This document shows, in pieces, positions 41,469 to 50,660 of a DNA stretch of 64,000 bases. This DNA is from RYN-230 sp963770545 (GTDB taxonomy: Bacteria > Actinomycetota > Actinomycetes > Streptosporangiales > Streptosporangiaceae): assembly GCA_963770545.1 (NCBI GenBank), contig CAVYQF010000011.1, forward strand, positions 434,001 to 498,000. The letters run 5' to 3'. The position numbers were made by a program, and so were the translations under genes. Positions within the stretch are counted from its first letter, which is position 1; the number at the start of each line of letters is the position of its first letter. Under the pieces are notes generated by a model. The model was not told the origin of the DNA. It did no database searches and saw only the letters and a list, made by a program, of their open reading frames with translations.

Positions 41469-42523
41469 GCAGCCCAGTGAGCACCGCCGGGACCACGGGC
41501 GCCAGCGCCGGCGGGGGCGACGGCCTGCTCGAGGTGGCCGGGCTGATGAAGTACTTCCCGGTGACCCGGGGCGTCATCTTCCGGCAGAAGGTCGGCGCGG
41601 TCCAGGCCGTGGACCAGGTGGACTTCTCCGTGCCCGCCGGAAAGACGCTGGGCCTGGTCGGCGAGTCCGGCTGCGGCAAGACCACGACCGGGCGGCTGCT
41701 CACCCGGCTGCTCGAGCCGACCGGCGGGCGGATCATGTTCGACGGACGTGACATCACCCACCTGTCCATGGGCAAGATGCGCCCGCTGCGCCGCGACATC
41801 CAGATGATCTTCCAGGACCCGTACTCGTCACTGAACCCGCGGCACACCGTGGGCGGCATCATCGGGGCGCCGCTGCGGCTGCAGAAGGTGAAGACGGAAA
41901 AAGGCATCAAGGCGACCGTCCAGGAGCTGCTGGAGCTGGTCGGGCTGAATCCTGAGCACTACAACCGCTACCCGCACGAGTTCTCCGGCGGCCAGCGCCA
42001 GCGGATCGGGATCGCCCGCACTCTCGCGCTGCGGCCCAAGCTGATCGTGGCGGACGAGCCGGTCTCGGCCCTGGACGTGTCGATCCAGGCCCAGGTGATC
42101 AACCTGCTCGAAGACCTGCAGAACGAGCTGGGCCTGACCTACGTGGTCATCGCGCACGACCTGTCCGTGGTCCGGCACATCAGTGACCAGGTGGCGGTCA
42201 TGTATCTGGGCAAGATCGTCGAGCTGGCCGGCCGTGACCAGCTGTACGCCAAGCCGCGCCACCCCTATACGGTCGCGCTGATGTCCGCGGTCCCCGTGCC
42301 GGAGCCGGTGCGCGTCGAGGGGCGCCGGGGGCGCCGTGAGCGCATCCGGCTGGCCGGCGACGTGCCCAGCCCGCTGAACCCGCCTCCGGCCTGCCGGTTC
42401 CACACCCGGTGCTGGAAGGCGCAGGAGGTGTGCCGGACCCAGGAGCCGCCGCTCGCTGAACTGGTCCCCGGTCACCAGGTGGCCTGCCACTTCCCGGAGA
42501 ACACCGAAGCCGCAGCCGGGTAG
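41465..42523 (+). CDS. Peptide ABC transporter ATPase F
   Basis: DppF/OppF-type ATPase of 352 residues. Walker A GESGCGKT, signature FSGGQRQR, Walker B LIVADEP and the C-terminal CRFHTRCWKAQEVC cysteine region are intact. GTG start overlapping the stop of ATPase D (GTGA). Its sequence looks the same as that of copy 2. Confidence 0.94.
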   Translation: MSSPVSTAGTTGASAGGGDGLLEVAGLMKYFPVTRGVIFRQKVGAVQAVDQVDFSVPAGKTLGLVGESGCGKTTTGRLLTRLLEPTGGRIMFDGRDITHLSMGKMRPLRRDIQMIFQDPYSSLNPRHTVGGIIGAPLRLQKVKTEKGIKATVQELLELVGLNPEHYNRYPHEFSGGQRQRIGIARTLALRPKLIVADEPVSALDVSIQAQVINLLEDLQNELGLTYVVIAHDLSVVRHISDQVAVMYLGKIVELAGRDQLYAKPRHPYTVALMSAVPVPEPVRVEGRRGRRERIRLAGDVPSPLNPPPACRFHTRCWKAQEVCRTQEPPLAELVPGHQVACHFPENTEAAAG

Positions 42524-42526
42524 GGC

Positions 42527-42548
42527 GTCCGGCCGCCGGCCGGACTTT
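42527..42548 (+). terminator. Transporter operon terminator, copy 1
   Basis: GTCCGGCC and GGCCGGAC perfect arms with a 3-nt loop followed by TTT, 3 bases after the ATPase F stop. Confidence 0.6.
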
Positions 42549-42632
42549 ACCCGGAACGCCGGCCCGGGACGATCGGGGCACTCCCACCGGTGTGCGACGA
42601 TGGGAGAAGGAACGCTGCCGAGGGGAGCGGCC

Positions 42633-42926
42633 ATGACATACAGCCAGTTCGAATGGCTCCCGCTGTGCGGGGGACTGACGCTCCTCGGGCTGATCATCAG
42701 CTGGGTGGTCTGGCGGCGGCGGGGGGCGGCCGCCGGATTGCGGTGGGTGGCCGTGTCACTGCTGCCCCTGGCCGCCTACCTGACCCACGCGGTCAAGATG
42801 CTGTGGCAGATCGGCTCGGCGATCGGCAGCTTCGCGACCTCCTTCATCTTCTCGCCGCAGGTCTGGGCCGGCGTGGCCCTGACCGGCCTGGCCATCGTGC
42901 TGTTCTATGCCGTGGCGGCCGGGTAA
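42633..42926 (+). pseudogene. Truncated small membrane protein (copy 1)
   Basis: Same as the intact gene at 49098 up to GLAIVLF; then the duplication junction replaces the C-terminal half by YAVAAG and a stop, giving 97 instead of 154 residues. The two or three membrane segments survive but the charged tail is lost. ATG after GAGGGGAG. Confidence 0.85.
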
Positions 42927-42960
42927 TTTTCCCGTCACGAGCAGCAGGGAGCGCCGCTAG

Positions 42961-43952
42961 ATGGCAGCACCGCTTGACGTGCCCACGTCTGGCGACGTCG
43001 CACCCGAGAGCGTGCTCGAAGGGATCAGCGGTGAGGCCATCGAGGGCCGGTCACTGGGCCAGATCGCCTGGCTGCGGCTGCGCCGCGACAAGGTGGCCAT
43101 GGTCGGTGGCGGCGTGGTGGTCTTCCTCATCCTGGTGGCGATCTTCGGCCCGTTCCTGGTGCAGAACCCGACCGTGTATCACGCGAACCTGATCAATCCG
43201 ACGTTCAGCCGGCCTAACGGACCGCTGGGCGGGATCAGCCTCGCCCACCCGTTCGGGGTCGAGCCGGTCACCGGCCGGGACGTGCTCAGCCGGGTCGTCA
43301 ACGGGGCCCGGGTCTCGCTGCTCATCGCGTTCCTGGCCACCGCGCTGGCGGTCAGCATCGGGGTGGTGATGGGCGTCATCGCCGGGTACTTCGGCGGCTG
43401 GGTGGACGCGGTGATCGCCCGCGTCATGGACATCTTCCTGGCCTTCCCGCTGCTGGTGTTCGCGATCGCCCTGGTCGGTGTCATCCCCTCGTCGGCGTTC
43501 GGGCTGAACGGCAATTCGCTGCGGATCGCCCTGCTCGTCTTCGTGATCGGGTTCTTCGCCTGGCCCTATATGGGCCGGATCATCCGCGGCCAGACGCTGT
43601 CGCTGCGGGAGCGCGAGTTCGTGGACGCCGCCCGCAGCATCGGGGCGCGCGGTCCGTACATCCTGTTCCGTGAGCTGCTGCCCAACCTGGTGGCGCCCAT
43701 CCTGGTCTACTCCACGCTGCTGATCCCGACCAACATCCTGTTCGAGGCCGCCCTGTCCTACCTGGGCGTCGGGATCATCCCGCCCACGCCCAGCTGGGGC
43801 GGGATGCTCTCGGACGCGGTCAGCAAGGTTTCTACTCGATCGACCCGATGTACATGATCATTCCCGGCCTGGCCATCTTCATCACCGTCTTGGCATTCAA
43901 CCTGTTCGGTGACGGGCTGCGCGATGCTCTCGACCCGAGAAGCAGCCGGTAG
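42961..43952 (+). pseudogene. Permease C copy 2, frameshifted near its 3' end
   Basis: Closely related to copy 1 through residue 289. A one-base loss around 43826-43832 (AGCAAGGTTTCTAC instead of AGCAACGGGTACTAC) shifts the frame, and a stop at 43855 leaves 298 residues of 330. The last membrane segment and C-terminus are lost. A sequencing error in this GC-rich tract cannot be excluded. Confidence 0.85.
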
Positions 43953-44006
43953 GCCATGCATCACCGAAATTCACACAATGAATCACGACAGGGAGGGGTT
44001 CACCTC

Positions 44007-45791
44007 ATGAGGAGACCCAGGACCATAGGGCTGGCGGCGCTGGCGGCGACCGCCGCCCTCGCGCTGGCCGCCTGTGGCGGCAGCAGCGGGAGCAGCGGGA
44101 GCAGCGGGAGCTCACGGCTCCAGCTCCGGCTCGTCGTCCGCTGCTGGATTCAACGCCGCGATCACCAAGGTGGTCGCCCCGTCCACCAAAAAGGGCGGCA
44201 CGCTGACCTTCGGCGACAGCAGCACCACGGACTCGACCGACCCGGGCAACACCTACTACGCGTTCTCGTGGAACCTGACCCGGTTCTACACGATGCCGCT
44301 GATGACCTACAAGTCCTGCCCCGGCAAGTGCGGCCTGCAGGTCGTGCCCGACCTCGCGACCGGCCCGGGCGTCGTCACTGACAACGGGCTGACCTGGACC
44401 TATCACATCCAGCCGGACGTGAAGTTCGAGGACGGGACCACGGTCACCTCGGCGGACGTCAAGTACGCCGTGGAGCGCACCTTCGACCGGGCCAAGCTGC
44501 CGCTGGGCCCGAACTACTTCTCGCTGCTGCTGGCGCCGCAGAAGCCCGCCTACCCGGGTCCGTACAAGGACCGGTCCAAGAACCTGATGGGCCTGAAGGC
44601 GGTGCAGACGCCGAACGCGACCACCATCGTGTTCCATCTGGCCAAGCCGTTCGCGGACTTCAACTACGTGGTCGCGATCCCGCAGACCGCGCCGGTGCCG
44701 CCGAACAAGGACACCGGGACGAACTACCAGCTGCACCCGATGTCGACCGGGCCGTACAAGTTCCAGAGCTACCAGCTGAACAAGCAGACCATGGTGCCGA
44801 ACACGTTCTGGAAGCCGTCCACCGACCCGAACGCCACCAGCTGCCCAGCAAGGTCGTCATCAACTGGAACGTGAACGCGAACGACCTGGACAACCGGCTG
44901 CTCGCCGGTGACCTGGACGTGGACGCGGCCGGCACCGGCGTGCAGGCGGCGGCCCGGGCCAAGATCTTGTCCTCACCGACGCTCAAGGCCTCCTCGGATA
45001 ACCCGATCAGCGGGTTCCTCTGGTTCGCCTACCTGGACACGAAGGTGGCGCCGCTGAACAACGTGGCCTGCCGGCAGGCCATCGAGTACGCGGCGAACAA
45101 GACGAACCTGCAGACCGCGTACGGCGGCCCGGTGGCCGGCGGCGCGATCGCCAGCACGGTGGCCCCGCCGAACGTCATCGGCCAGAAGCACTTCGACCTG
45201 TACAAGGCCACCACCAAGCCCGGCGGCGACATCACCGCGGCCAAGGCGGCGCTCAAGACCTGTGGTCACCCGAACGGGTTCACCACCGGGATCACCTACC
45301 GCAGCGACCGGCCCAAGGAAGTGTCCGCGGCGCAGGCCATGCAGGCGTCGCTGGCCCAGGCCGGGATCAAGCTGCAGCTGCACGGCTACCCGTCGGGCAC
45401 CTACTACAGCAACTTCGCGGGCGTGCCGAACTACATGCACTCGCACAACATCGGCATCGCCATGGGCGGCTGGGCCCCGGACTGGCCAGACGGCTACGGG
45501 TTCTTCGACTTCATCACGGCCGGCAACACGATCAGCCCGGCCGGCAACACCAACATCGAAGAGCTCAACGACCCGGTGGTGAACAACGACCTGGCCAAGA
45601 TGGCCAGCACCACTGACGAGGCCACGCGCAACTCCTACACCGCCCAGATCGACATGCAGGTGATGAAGGACGCGGCCATCCTGCCCGAGGTGTACGCCAA
45701 GTCGCTGCTCTACCGCAGCCCGAACATCACCAACGTCTACGTCCAGCCCTACTACGGCATGTACAACTACGCCGTACTCGGCGTGAAGTAG
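44007..45791 (+). pseudogene. Binding protein copy 2, two frameshifts
   Basis: The signal peptide and lipobox are intact. An 8-base net loss in the Gly-Ser linker repeat (about 44110-44120) shifts the frame; a one-base loss near 44832 restores it, and a 3-base in-frame loss also occurs. Reading from the ATG would stop at 44379-44381. The two shifts sum to 9 bases, so only the middle third is out of frame. Residues 1-35 and the C-terminal half match copy 1. Confidence 0.85.
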
Positions 45792-45808
45792 ACCAGGAGA
45801 AAGTGAGG

Positions 45809-45874
45809 ATGCTGGTGCCCGGCCAGGCTCTGCTTACCGGCAGGGCCAGGCCGGGCACCAGCGCCGCGCCGTGA
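45809..45874 (+). promoter_or_regulatory. Leader ORF and hairpin before permease B, copy 2
   Basis: Same 21-codon frame, same GTGA overlap and the same 11-bp hairpin arms as copy 1, with one base change (one Thr codon to Ala) in the loop. It may let permease B of copy 2 be translated despite the frameshifts upstream. Confidence 0.5.
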
Positions 45875-46878
45875 TCACATTCATCGTCCGGCGGCTGATC
45901 GCCACCGTCTTCCTGCTGATCGTGGTCAGCATCATCGTGTACGCGATCTTCTTCCTCCTCCCGCGGCTGGCCGGGCAGAACACCTACCAGCTCGCCACGC
46001 AGTTCGTCGGCCGCAACCCGGACCGGGCCGCGGTGCTGGCCATCGAGGACAAGCTGGGGCTCAACTCGCCGCTGTACCTGCAATACGGCCGCTTCCTCAA
46101 GGCCATCGTGCTCGGCACGCACTACAACAGCGGCACCAGCACCACGTACTGCCCGCCGCCGTGTTTCGGCTACTCGTTCAAGACCCAGCAGCCGGTCTGG
46201 CCGCAGATGGTCAGCGACATCCCGGTGACCCTCTCGCTGGCCGTCGGGGCGGCGATCCTCTGGCTGGTCGGCGGGGTGGCGATCGGGGTGCTCTCCGCGC
46301 TGCGCCGGGGGACCTTCTTCGACCGGTTCTCGATGGGCGTCGCCCTGCTCGGGGTGTCCCTCCCGATCTTCTTCACCGGCCTGATCCTGCTGGAGCTGTT
46401 CAGCTACAAGTGGCCCATCTTCCCCAACGTCCAGTTCGTGCCCCTGACCACGAACCCGTACCTGTGGGCGCGGAACCTGGTGCTGCCCTGGATCACCCTG
46501 GCCTTCCTCTACGCCGCCCTGTACGCCCGGCTGACCCGGGCGGGCATGCTGGAGACCATGAGCGAGGACTACATCCGCACCGCCCGGGCCAAGGGCCTGG
46601 TCGAGCGGAAGGTGATCTTCAAGCACGGCCTGCGTGCGGCGCTGACCCCGATCGTCACGATCTTCGGCATGGACCTCGGCCTGCTGCTCGGCGGGGCGAT
46701 CATCACCGAATACACGTTCTCGCTGCACGGCCTCGGCCTGTTCACCATCGAAGCGGTGCAGAACCAGGACCTGCCGGAGATCCTGGGGGTCACGATGCTG
46801 GCCGCGTTCTTCATCGTCATCGCCAACCTGGTGGTGGACATCCTGTACGCCGTGGTCAACCCAAGGGTGAGGACCTGA
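45871..46878 (+). CDS. Permease B, copy 2
   Basis: Intact, 335 residues, with only a few substitutions relative to copy 1 (for example IVYAIFFLLPRL for ITFAIFFLIPRL, and STTYCPPPC for SITYCPPPC). No frameshift, unlike the two genes before it. It can combine with either set of ATPases. Confidence 0.9.
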   Translation: MITFIVRRLIATVFLLIVVSIIVYAIFFLLPRLAGQNTYQLATQFVGRNPDRAAVLAIEDKLGLNSPLYLQYGRFLKAIVLGTHYNSGTSTTYCPPPCFGYSFKTQQPVWPQMVSDIPVTLSLAVGAAILWLVGGVAIGVLSALRRGTFFDRFSMGVALLGVSLPIFFTGLILLELFSYKWPIFPNVQFVPLTTNPYLWARNLVLPWITLAFLYAALYARLTRAGMLETMSEDYIRTARAKGLVERKVIFKHGLRAALTPIVTIFGMDLGLLLGGAIITEYTFSLHGLGLFTIEAVQNQDLPEILGVTMLAAFFIVIANLVVDILYAVVNPRVRT

Positions 46879-47933
46879 TGCCCGAAACCCTGCTCGAGGT
46901 CAGGGACCTGCGGATCCAGTTCCCGACCAACGACGGCCTGGTGAAGGCCGTCGACGGGGTCTCGTTCAGCCTCGACCGCGGGGCCACCCTGGGCATCGTC
47001 GGCGAGTCGGGGTCGGGGAAGAGCGTCACCAGCATGGGCATCATGGGCCTGCACCAGGGCACCAACGCCCAGATCACCGGGAGCATCCGGCTGGACGGCG
47101 AGGAACTGGTCGGCGCCCCGTCATCCCGGGTCCGCGAGCTGCGCGGCAGCAAGATGGCCATGATCTTCCAGGATCCGCTGTCCGCGCTGCACCCGTACTA
47201 CACCGTCGGCGCCCAGATCGCCGAGGCGTACCTGGTGCACAACGACGTGGGCAAGAAGGTCGCCCGCAAGCACGCGGTCGACATGCTCGGCCGGGTCGGC
47301 ATCCCGCAGCCCGCCGCTCGCGTCGATGACTACCCGCACCAGTTCTCCGGCGGCATGCGGCAGCGGGCCATGATCGCCATGGCGCTGAGCTGCGACCCGG
47401 AACTGCTGATCGCCGACGAGCCGACCACCGCGCTGGACGTCACGGTCCAGGCGCAGATCCTCGACCTGATCTGGGACCTGCAGCAGGAGTACCACTCCGC
47501 GGTCATCATCATCACTCACGACCTGGGAGTCGTGGCCGAGTTGTCCGACGACATCCTGGTCATGTACGCGGGCCGGATGTCGGAGTACGGCCCGGCCGAG
47601 GACGTCTTCGACCGGCCCGGCCACCCCTACACCTGGGGCCTGCTCGCCTCCATGCCCCGCATCGACGAGGCGCGCCTGGAGCGGCTGCTGCCGATCCCGG
47701 GCACCCCGCCCAGCCTGATCCGGGTGCCGCCGGGCTGCCCGTTCCATCCCCGGTGCCGGTATGCCAGCCTGACCGACGGACGGAGCCAGACCGAGATTCC
47801 CAAGCTCCGCGAGGTGGAGCCGGGGCACCTGGTCGCCTGTCATCTGACCGCCGACCAGCGGCGGAAGGCCCGGGACGAACTGCTCGGGGAGATCCAGGCG
47901 CCCGCCATCCCGACCACGCAGGGGGACGAGTGA
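46878..47933 (+). CDS. ATPase D, copy 2
   Basis: Intact, 351 residues. I see two residue differences from copy 1 (D3 to E, and N to D in RKHAVDMLGR). All nucleotide-binding motifs are kept. Silent differences stop at about 47650. Confidence 0.92.
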   Translation: MPETLLEVRDLRIQFPTNDGLVKAVDGVSFSLDRGATLGIVGESGSGKSVTSMGIMGLHQGTNAQITGSIRLDGEELVGAPSSRVRELRGSKMAMIFQDPLSALHPYYTVGAQIAEAYLVHNDVGKKVARKHAVDMLGRVGIPQPAARVDDYPHQFSGGMRQRAMIAMALSCDPELLIADEPTTALDVTVQAQILDLIWDLQQEYHSAVIIITHDLGVVAELSDDILVMYAGRMSEYGPAEDVFDRPGHPYTWGLLASMPRIDEARLERLLPIPGTPPSLIRVPPGCPFHPRCRYASLTDGRSQTEIPKLREVEPGHLVACHLTADQRRKARDELLGEIQAPAIPTTQGDE

Positions 47934-48988
47934 GCAGCCCAGTGAGCACCGCCGGGACCACGGGCGCCAGCGCCGGCGGGGGCGACGGCCTGCTCGAGGT
48001 GGCCGGGCTGATGAAGTACTTCCCGGTGACCCGGGGCGTCATCTTCCGGCAGAAGGTCGGCGCGGTCCAGGCCGTGGACCAGGTGGACTTCTCCGTGCCC
48101 GCCGGAAAGACGCTGGGCCTGGTCGGCGAGTCCGGCTGCGGCAAGACCACGACCGGGCGGCTGCTCACCCGGCTGCTCGAGCCGACCGGCGGGCGGATCA
48201 TGTTCGACGGACGTGACATCACCCACCTGTCCATGGGCAAGATGCGCCCGCTGCGCCGCGACATCCAGATGATCTTCCAGGACCCGTACTCGTCACTGAA
48301 CCCGCGGCACACCGTGGGCGGCATCATCGGGGCGCCGCTGCGGCTGCAGAAGGTGAAGACGGAAAAAGGCATCAAGGCGACCGTCCAGGAGCTGCTGGAG
48401 CTGGTCGGGCTGAATCCTGAGCACTACAACCGCTACCCGCACGAGTTCTCCGGCGGCCAGCGCCAGCGGATCGGGATCGCCCGCACTCTCGCGCTGCGGC
48501 CCAAGCTGATCGTGGCGGACGAGCCGGTCTCGGCCCTGGACGTGTCGATCCAGGCCCAGGTGATCAACCTGCTCGAAGACCTGCAGAACGAGCTGGGCCT
48601 GACCTACGTGGTCATCGCGCACGACCTGTCCGTGGTCCGGCACATCAGTGACCAGGTGGCGGTCATGTATCTGGGCAAGATCGTCGAGCTGGCCGGCCGT
48701 GACCAGCTGTACGCCAAGCCGCGCCACCCCTATACGGTCGCGCTGATGTCCGCGGTCCCCGTGCCGGAGCCGGTGCGCGTCGAGGGGCGCCGGGGGCGCC
48801 GTGAGCGCATCCGGCTGGCCGGCGACGTGCCCAGCCCGCTGAACCCGCCTCCGGCCTGCCGGTTCCACACCCGGTGCTGGAAGGCGCAGGAGGTGTGCCG
48901 GACCCAGGAGCCGCCGCTCGCTGAACTGGTCCCCGGTCACCAGGTGGCCTGCCACTTCCCGGAGAACACCGAAGCCGCAGCCGGGTAG
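47930..48988 (+). CDS. ATPase F, copy 2
   Basis: Intact, 352 residues and identical to copy 1 as far as I can see, at DNA level too. GTG start overlaps the stop of ATPase D. Confidence 0.92.
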   Translation: MSSPVSTAGTTGASAGGGDGLLEVAGLMKYFPVTRGVIFRQKVGAVQAVDQVDFSVPAGKTLGLVGESGCGKTTTGRLLTRLLEPTGGRIMFDGRDITHLSMGKMRPLRRDIQMIFQDPYSSLNPRHTVGGIIGAPLRLQKVKTEKGIKATVQELLELVGLNPEHYNRYPHEFSGGQRQRIGIARTLALRPKLIVADEPVSALDVSIQAQVINLLEDLQNELGLTYVVIAHDLSVVRHISDQVAVMYLGKIVELAGRDQLYAKPRHPYTVALMSAVPVPEPVRVEGRRGRRERIRLAGDVPSPLNPPPACRFHTRCWKAQEVCRTQEPPLAELVPGHQVACHFPENTEAAAG

Positions 48989-48991
48989 GGC

Positions 48992-49013
48992 GTCCGGCCG
49001 CCGGCCGGACTTT
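48992..49013 (+). terminator. Transporter operon terminator, copy 2
   Basis: The same 8-bp arms, 3-nt loop and TTT as in copy 1. Confidence 0.6.
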
Positions 49014-49097
49014 ACCCGGAACGCCGGCCCGGGACGATCGGGGCACTCCCACCGGTGTGCGACGATGGGAGAAGGAACGCTGCCGAGGGGAGCGGCC

Positions 49098-49562
49098 ATG
49101 ACATACAGCCAGTTCGAATGGCTCCCGCTGTGCGGGGGACTGACGCTCCTCGGGCTGATCATCAGCTGGGTGGTCTGGCGGCGGCGGGGGGCGGCCGCCG
49201 GATTGCGGTGGGTGGCCGTGTCACTGCTGCCCCTGGCCGCCTACCTGACCCACGCGGTCAAGATGCTGTGGCAGATCGGCTCGGCGATCGGCAGCTTCGC
49301 GACCTCCTTCATCTTCTCGCCGCAGGTCTGGGCCGGCGTGGCCCTGACCGGCCTGGCCATCGTGCTGTTCGTGGTGTCCGGCACAATGCGCGGCCGGGGC
49401 CGCAAGTCCGGCCGCGGGGCAGACAGTGCCAGTGGCCCGGCCGGCGTGCAGGCGGGCGCTCCAGCCGGGAAGGCGCTCAAGCCAGCCAAGGGCAAGGCTC
49501 CTGCGGTGGACGACGATCTCGGGGATGTCGCGGACATCCTGCGGCGGCACAACATCCACTGA
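49098..49562 (+). CDS. Small membrane protein, intact copy
   Basis: A 154-residue protein of unknown function. Three hydrophobic segments lie at about 10-25, 35-55 and 75-95, separated by a basic WRRRG loop. A Gly/Ala/Lys-rich tail ends in the acidic AVDDDLGDVADILRRHNIH helix. ATG after GAGGGGAG. It follows the transporter terminator, so it probably has its own promoter. The 5' part is duplicated at 42633. Confidence 0.75.
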   Translation: MTYSQFEWLPLCGGLTLLGLIISWVVWRRRGAAAGLRWVAVSLLPLAAYLTHAVKMLWQIGSAIGSFATSFIFSPQVWAGVALTGLAIVLFVVSGTMRGRGRKSGRGADSASGPAGVQAGAPAGKALKPAKGKAPAVDDDLGDVADILRRHNIH

Positions 49563-49575
49563 GCGACCCGGCTGG

Positions 49576-49623
49576 CTGGCTCAGACGCGAGCCTGGCTCA
49601 GACGAGGGCCTCTGGCTCAGACG
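49576..49623. repeat. Three short repeats CTGGCTCAGACG
   Basis: Copies at 49576, 49593 and 49612. The third runs into the end of the nuclease gene and includes its stop codon (TCA on the plus strand). Confidence 0.7.
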
Positions 49624-50540
49624 AGGTCGTCCCCGACCAGCGCGGGACCCGATGCCAGCTCGCCGGAGGCAGCAGACGGAAGGTCCTCCTCGGCAGGCAG
49701 GTCGGGCGGGGTGCCGCCGAAGGCCGGGCACAGCGCCTTGTGCGCGCACCAGTCGCACAGACGGCCCGGCCGCGGCCGCCAGTCCCGTGACTGCCGGGCC
49801 CGCTCGATGGCCTGCCACAGGGCCTCGATCTTGCGCTCGGTGGCCCGCAGATCGGCCTCATCGGGCTCGTAACGGACGATCTCCCCATTGCCCAGGTACA
49901 TGAGCTGCAGCAGCCGGGGCACGCGGCCCTGGGCCCGCCAGAGCACCAGGGCGTAGAACTTCATCTGGAACAGGGCCCGCGCTTCGAACTCGGCGGGCGG
50001 CGCGCTCCCGGTCTTGTAGTCGACGATCCGCGTCTGGCCGCCGGACGCCACGTCCAGCCGGTCGATGTAGCCGCGCAGCCGCAGCCCCGAGGCCAGCTCG
50101 GCTTCCACGGACAGCTCGCGGTGCGCGGGCTCCAGCCGCCGCGGGTCCTCCAGGGTGAAGTAACGATCCAGCATGACCCCGGCCTCGCCGAGCCAGGCCG
50201 CCCGGTCAGTCTCCGCCGCGAACAGGCTGCCCAGCTCCGGTTCGCCGGTGACCAGCCGCTCCCATTCGGGATCCAGCAGCGACCTGGCCGCCTCCGGGGT
50301 CCGCTCGGGAGCGGGCCGGTCGAACAGGTGCTCCAGGACGGCATGCACCAGGGTGCCGCGGGCCGCTGCCGGGCTCGGCGGCTCGGGCAGCCGGTCGATC
50401 ACCCGGAACCGGTAAAGCAGCGGGCAGGTCAGGAAGTCACCCGCCCGCGAGGGGGACAGCGACCGCCGCCGGACCGCATCCTCACCGGACGAGACGGCTG
50501 GCTGCAGCGGGGCAAGGAGTGGCGCACCATCGTCGGCCAT
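49617..50540 (-). CDS. RecB-family PD-(D/E)XK nuclease
   Basis: Probable Cas4/AddB-like exonuclease of 307 residues, homologous to the RecB-like gene next to trmI in mycobacteria. The active site is GYIDRLDV plus RIVDYKTG (Asp and Glu/Asp-x-Lys). The C-terminal cysteines in LCDWCAHKALCPAF, with an N-terminal FLTCPLLYRF cysteine, would bind an Fe-S cluster. The ATG is supported by TACTCT 7 nt upstream. Confidence 0.9.
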   Translation of the reverse strand: MADDGAPLLAPLQPAVSSGEDAVRRRSLSPSRAGDFLTCPLLYRFRVIDRLPEPPSPAAARGTLVHAVLEHLFDRPAPERTPEAARSLLDPEWERLVTGEPELGSLFAAETDRAAWLGEAGVMLDRYFTLEDPRRLEPAHRELSVEAELASGLRLRGYIDRLDVASGGQTRIVDYKTGSAPPAEFEARALFQMKFYALVLWRAQGRVPRLLQLMYLGNGEIVRYEPDEADLRATERKIEALWQAIERARQSRDWRPRPGRLCDWCAHKALCPAFGGTPPDLPAEEDLPSAASGELASGPALVGDDLV

Positions 50541-50547
50541 GCCAGGC

Positions 50548-50553
50548 AGAGTA
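50548..50553 (-). promoter_or_regulatory. Leaderless -10 hexamer TACTCT, nuclease gene
   Basis: TACTCT on the minus strand, 7 nt before the ATG of the RecB-family gene. Confidence 0.45.
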
Positions 50554-50648
50554 GGGGAAGCCTCTGACAGTTGCGGGACTTTGACGTCAGTTCCGTCGCC
50601 GCTGGCCTCCCGGCGCGGCGGGCGCGTCCGGTGGGGTCACCCAGCACA

Positions 50649-50654
50649 TAGCAT
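50649..50654 (+). promoter_or_regulatory. Leaderless -10 hexamer TAGCAT, M50 protease gene
   Basis: TAGCAT ends 6 nt before the GTG start at 50661. Confidence 0.45.
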
Positions 50655-50660
50655 CAACCT

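Larger units (their letters stand above)
36427..42905 (+). repeat. Tandem duplication, copy 1 (6,479 bp)
   Basis: Copy 1 of a direct repeat that covers the whole peptide transporter operon from its -10 region (TAATTT at 36445) into the small membrane protein gene. Copy 2 follows without a gap. The copies differ by 14 bp of net length, which I can account for by five small indels, all in the permease C and binding-protein part. Confidence 0.95.
42906..49370 (+). repeat. Tandem duplication, copy 2 (6,465 bp)
   Basis: Copy 2 begins abruptly after GTGCTGTTC in the small membrane protein gene, joining to the sequence found at 36427. There is no shared base at the junction. The unit ends at 49370, where the intact gene continues. 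Confidence 0.95.
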
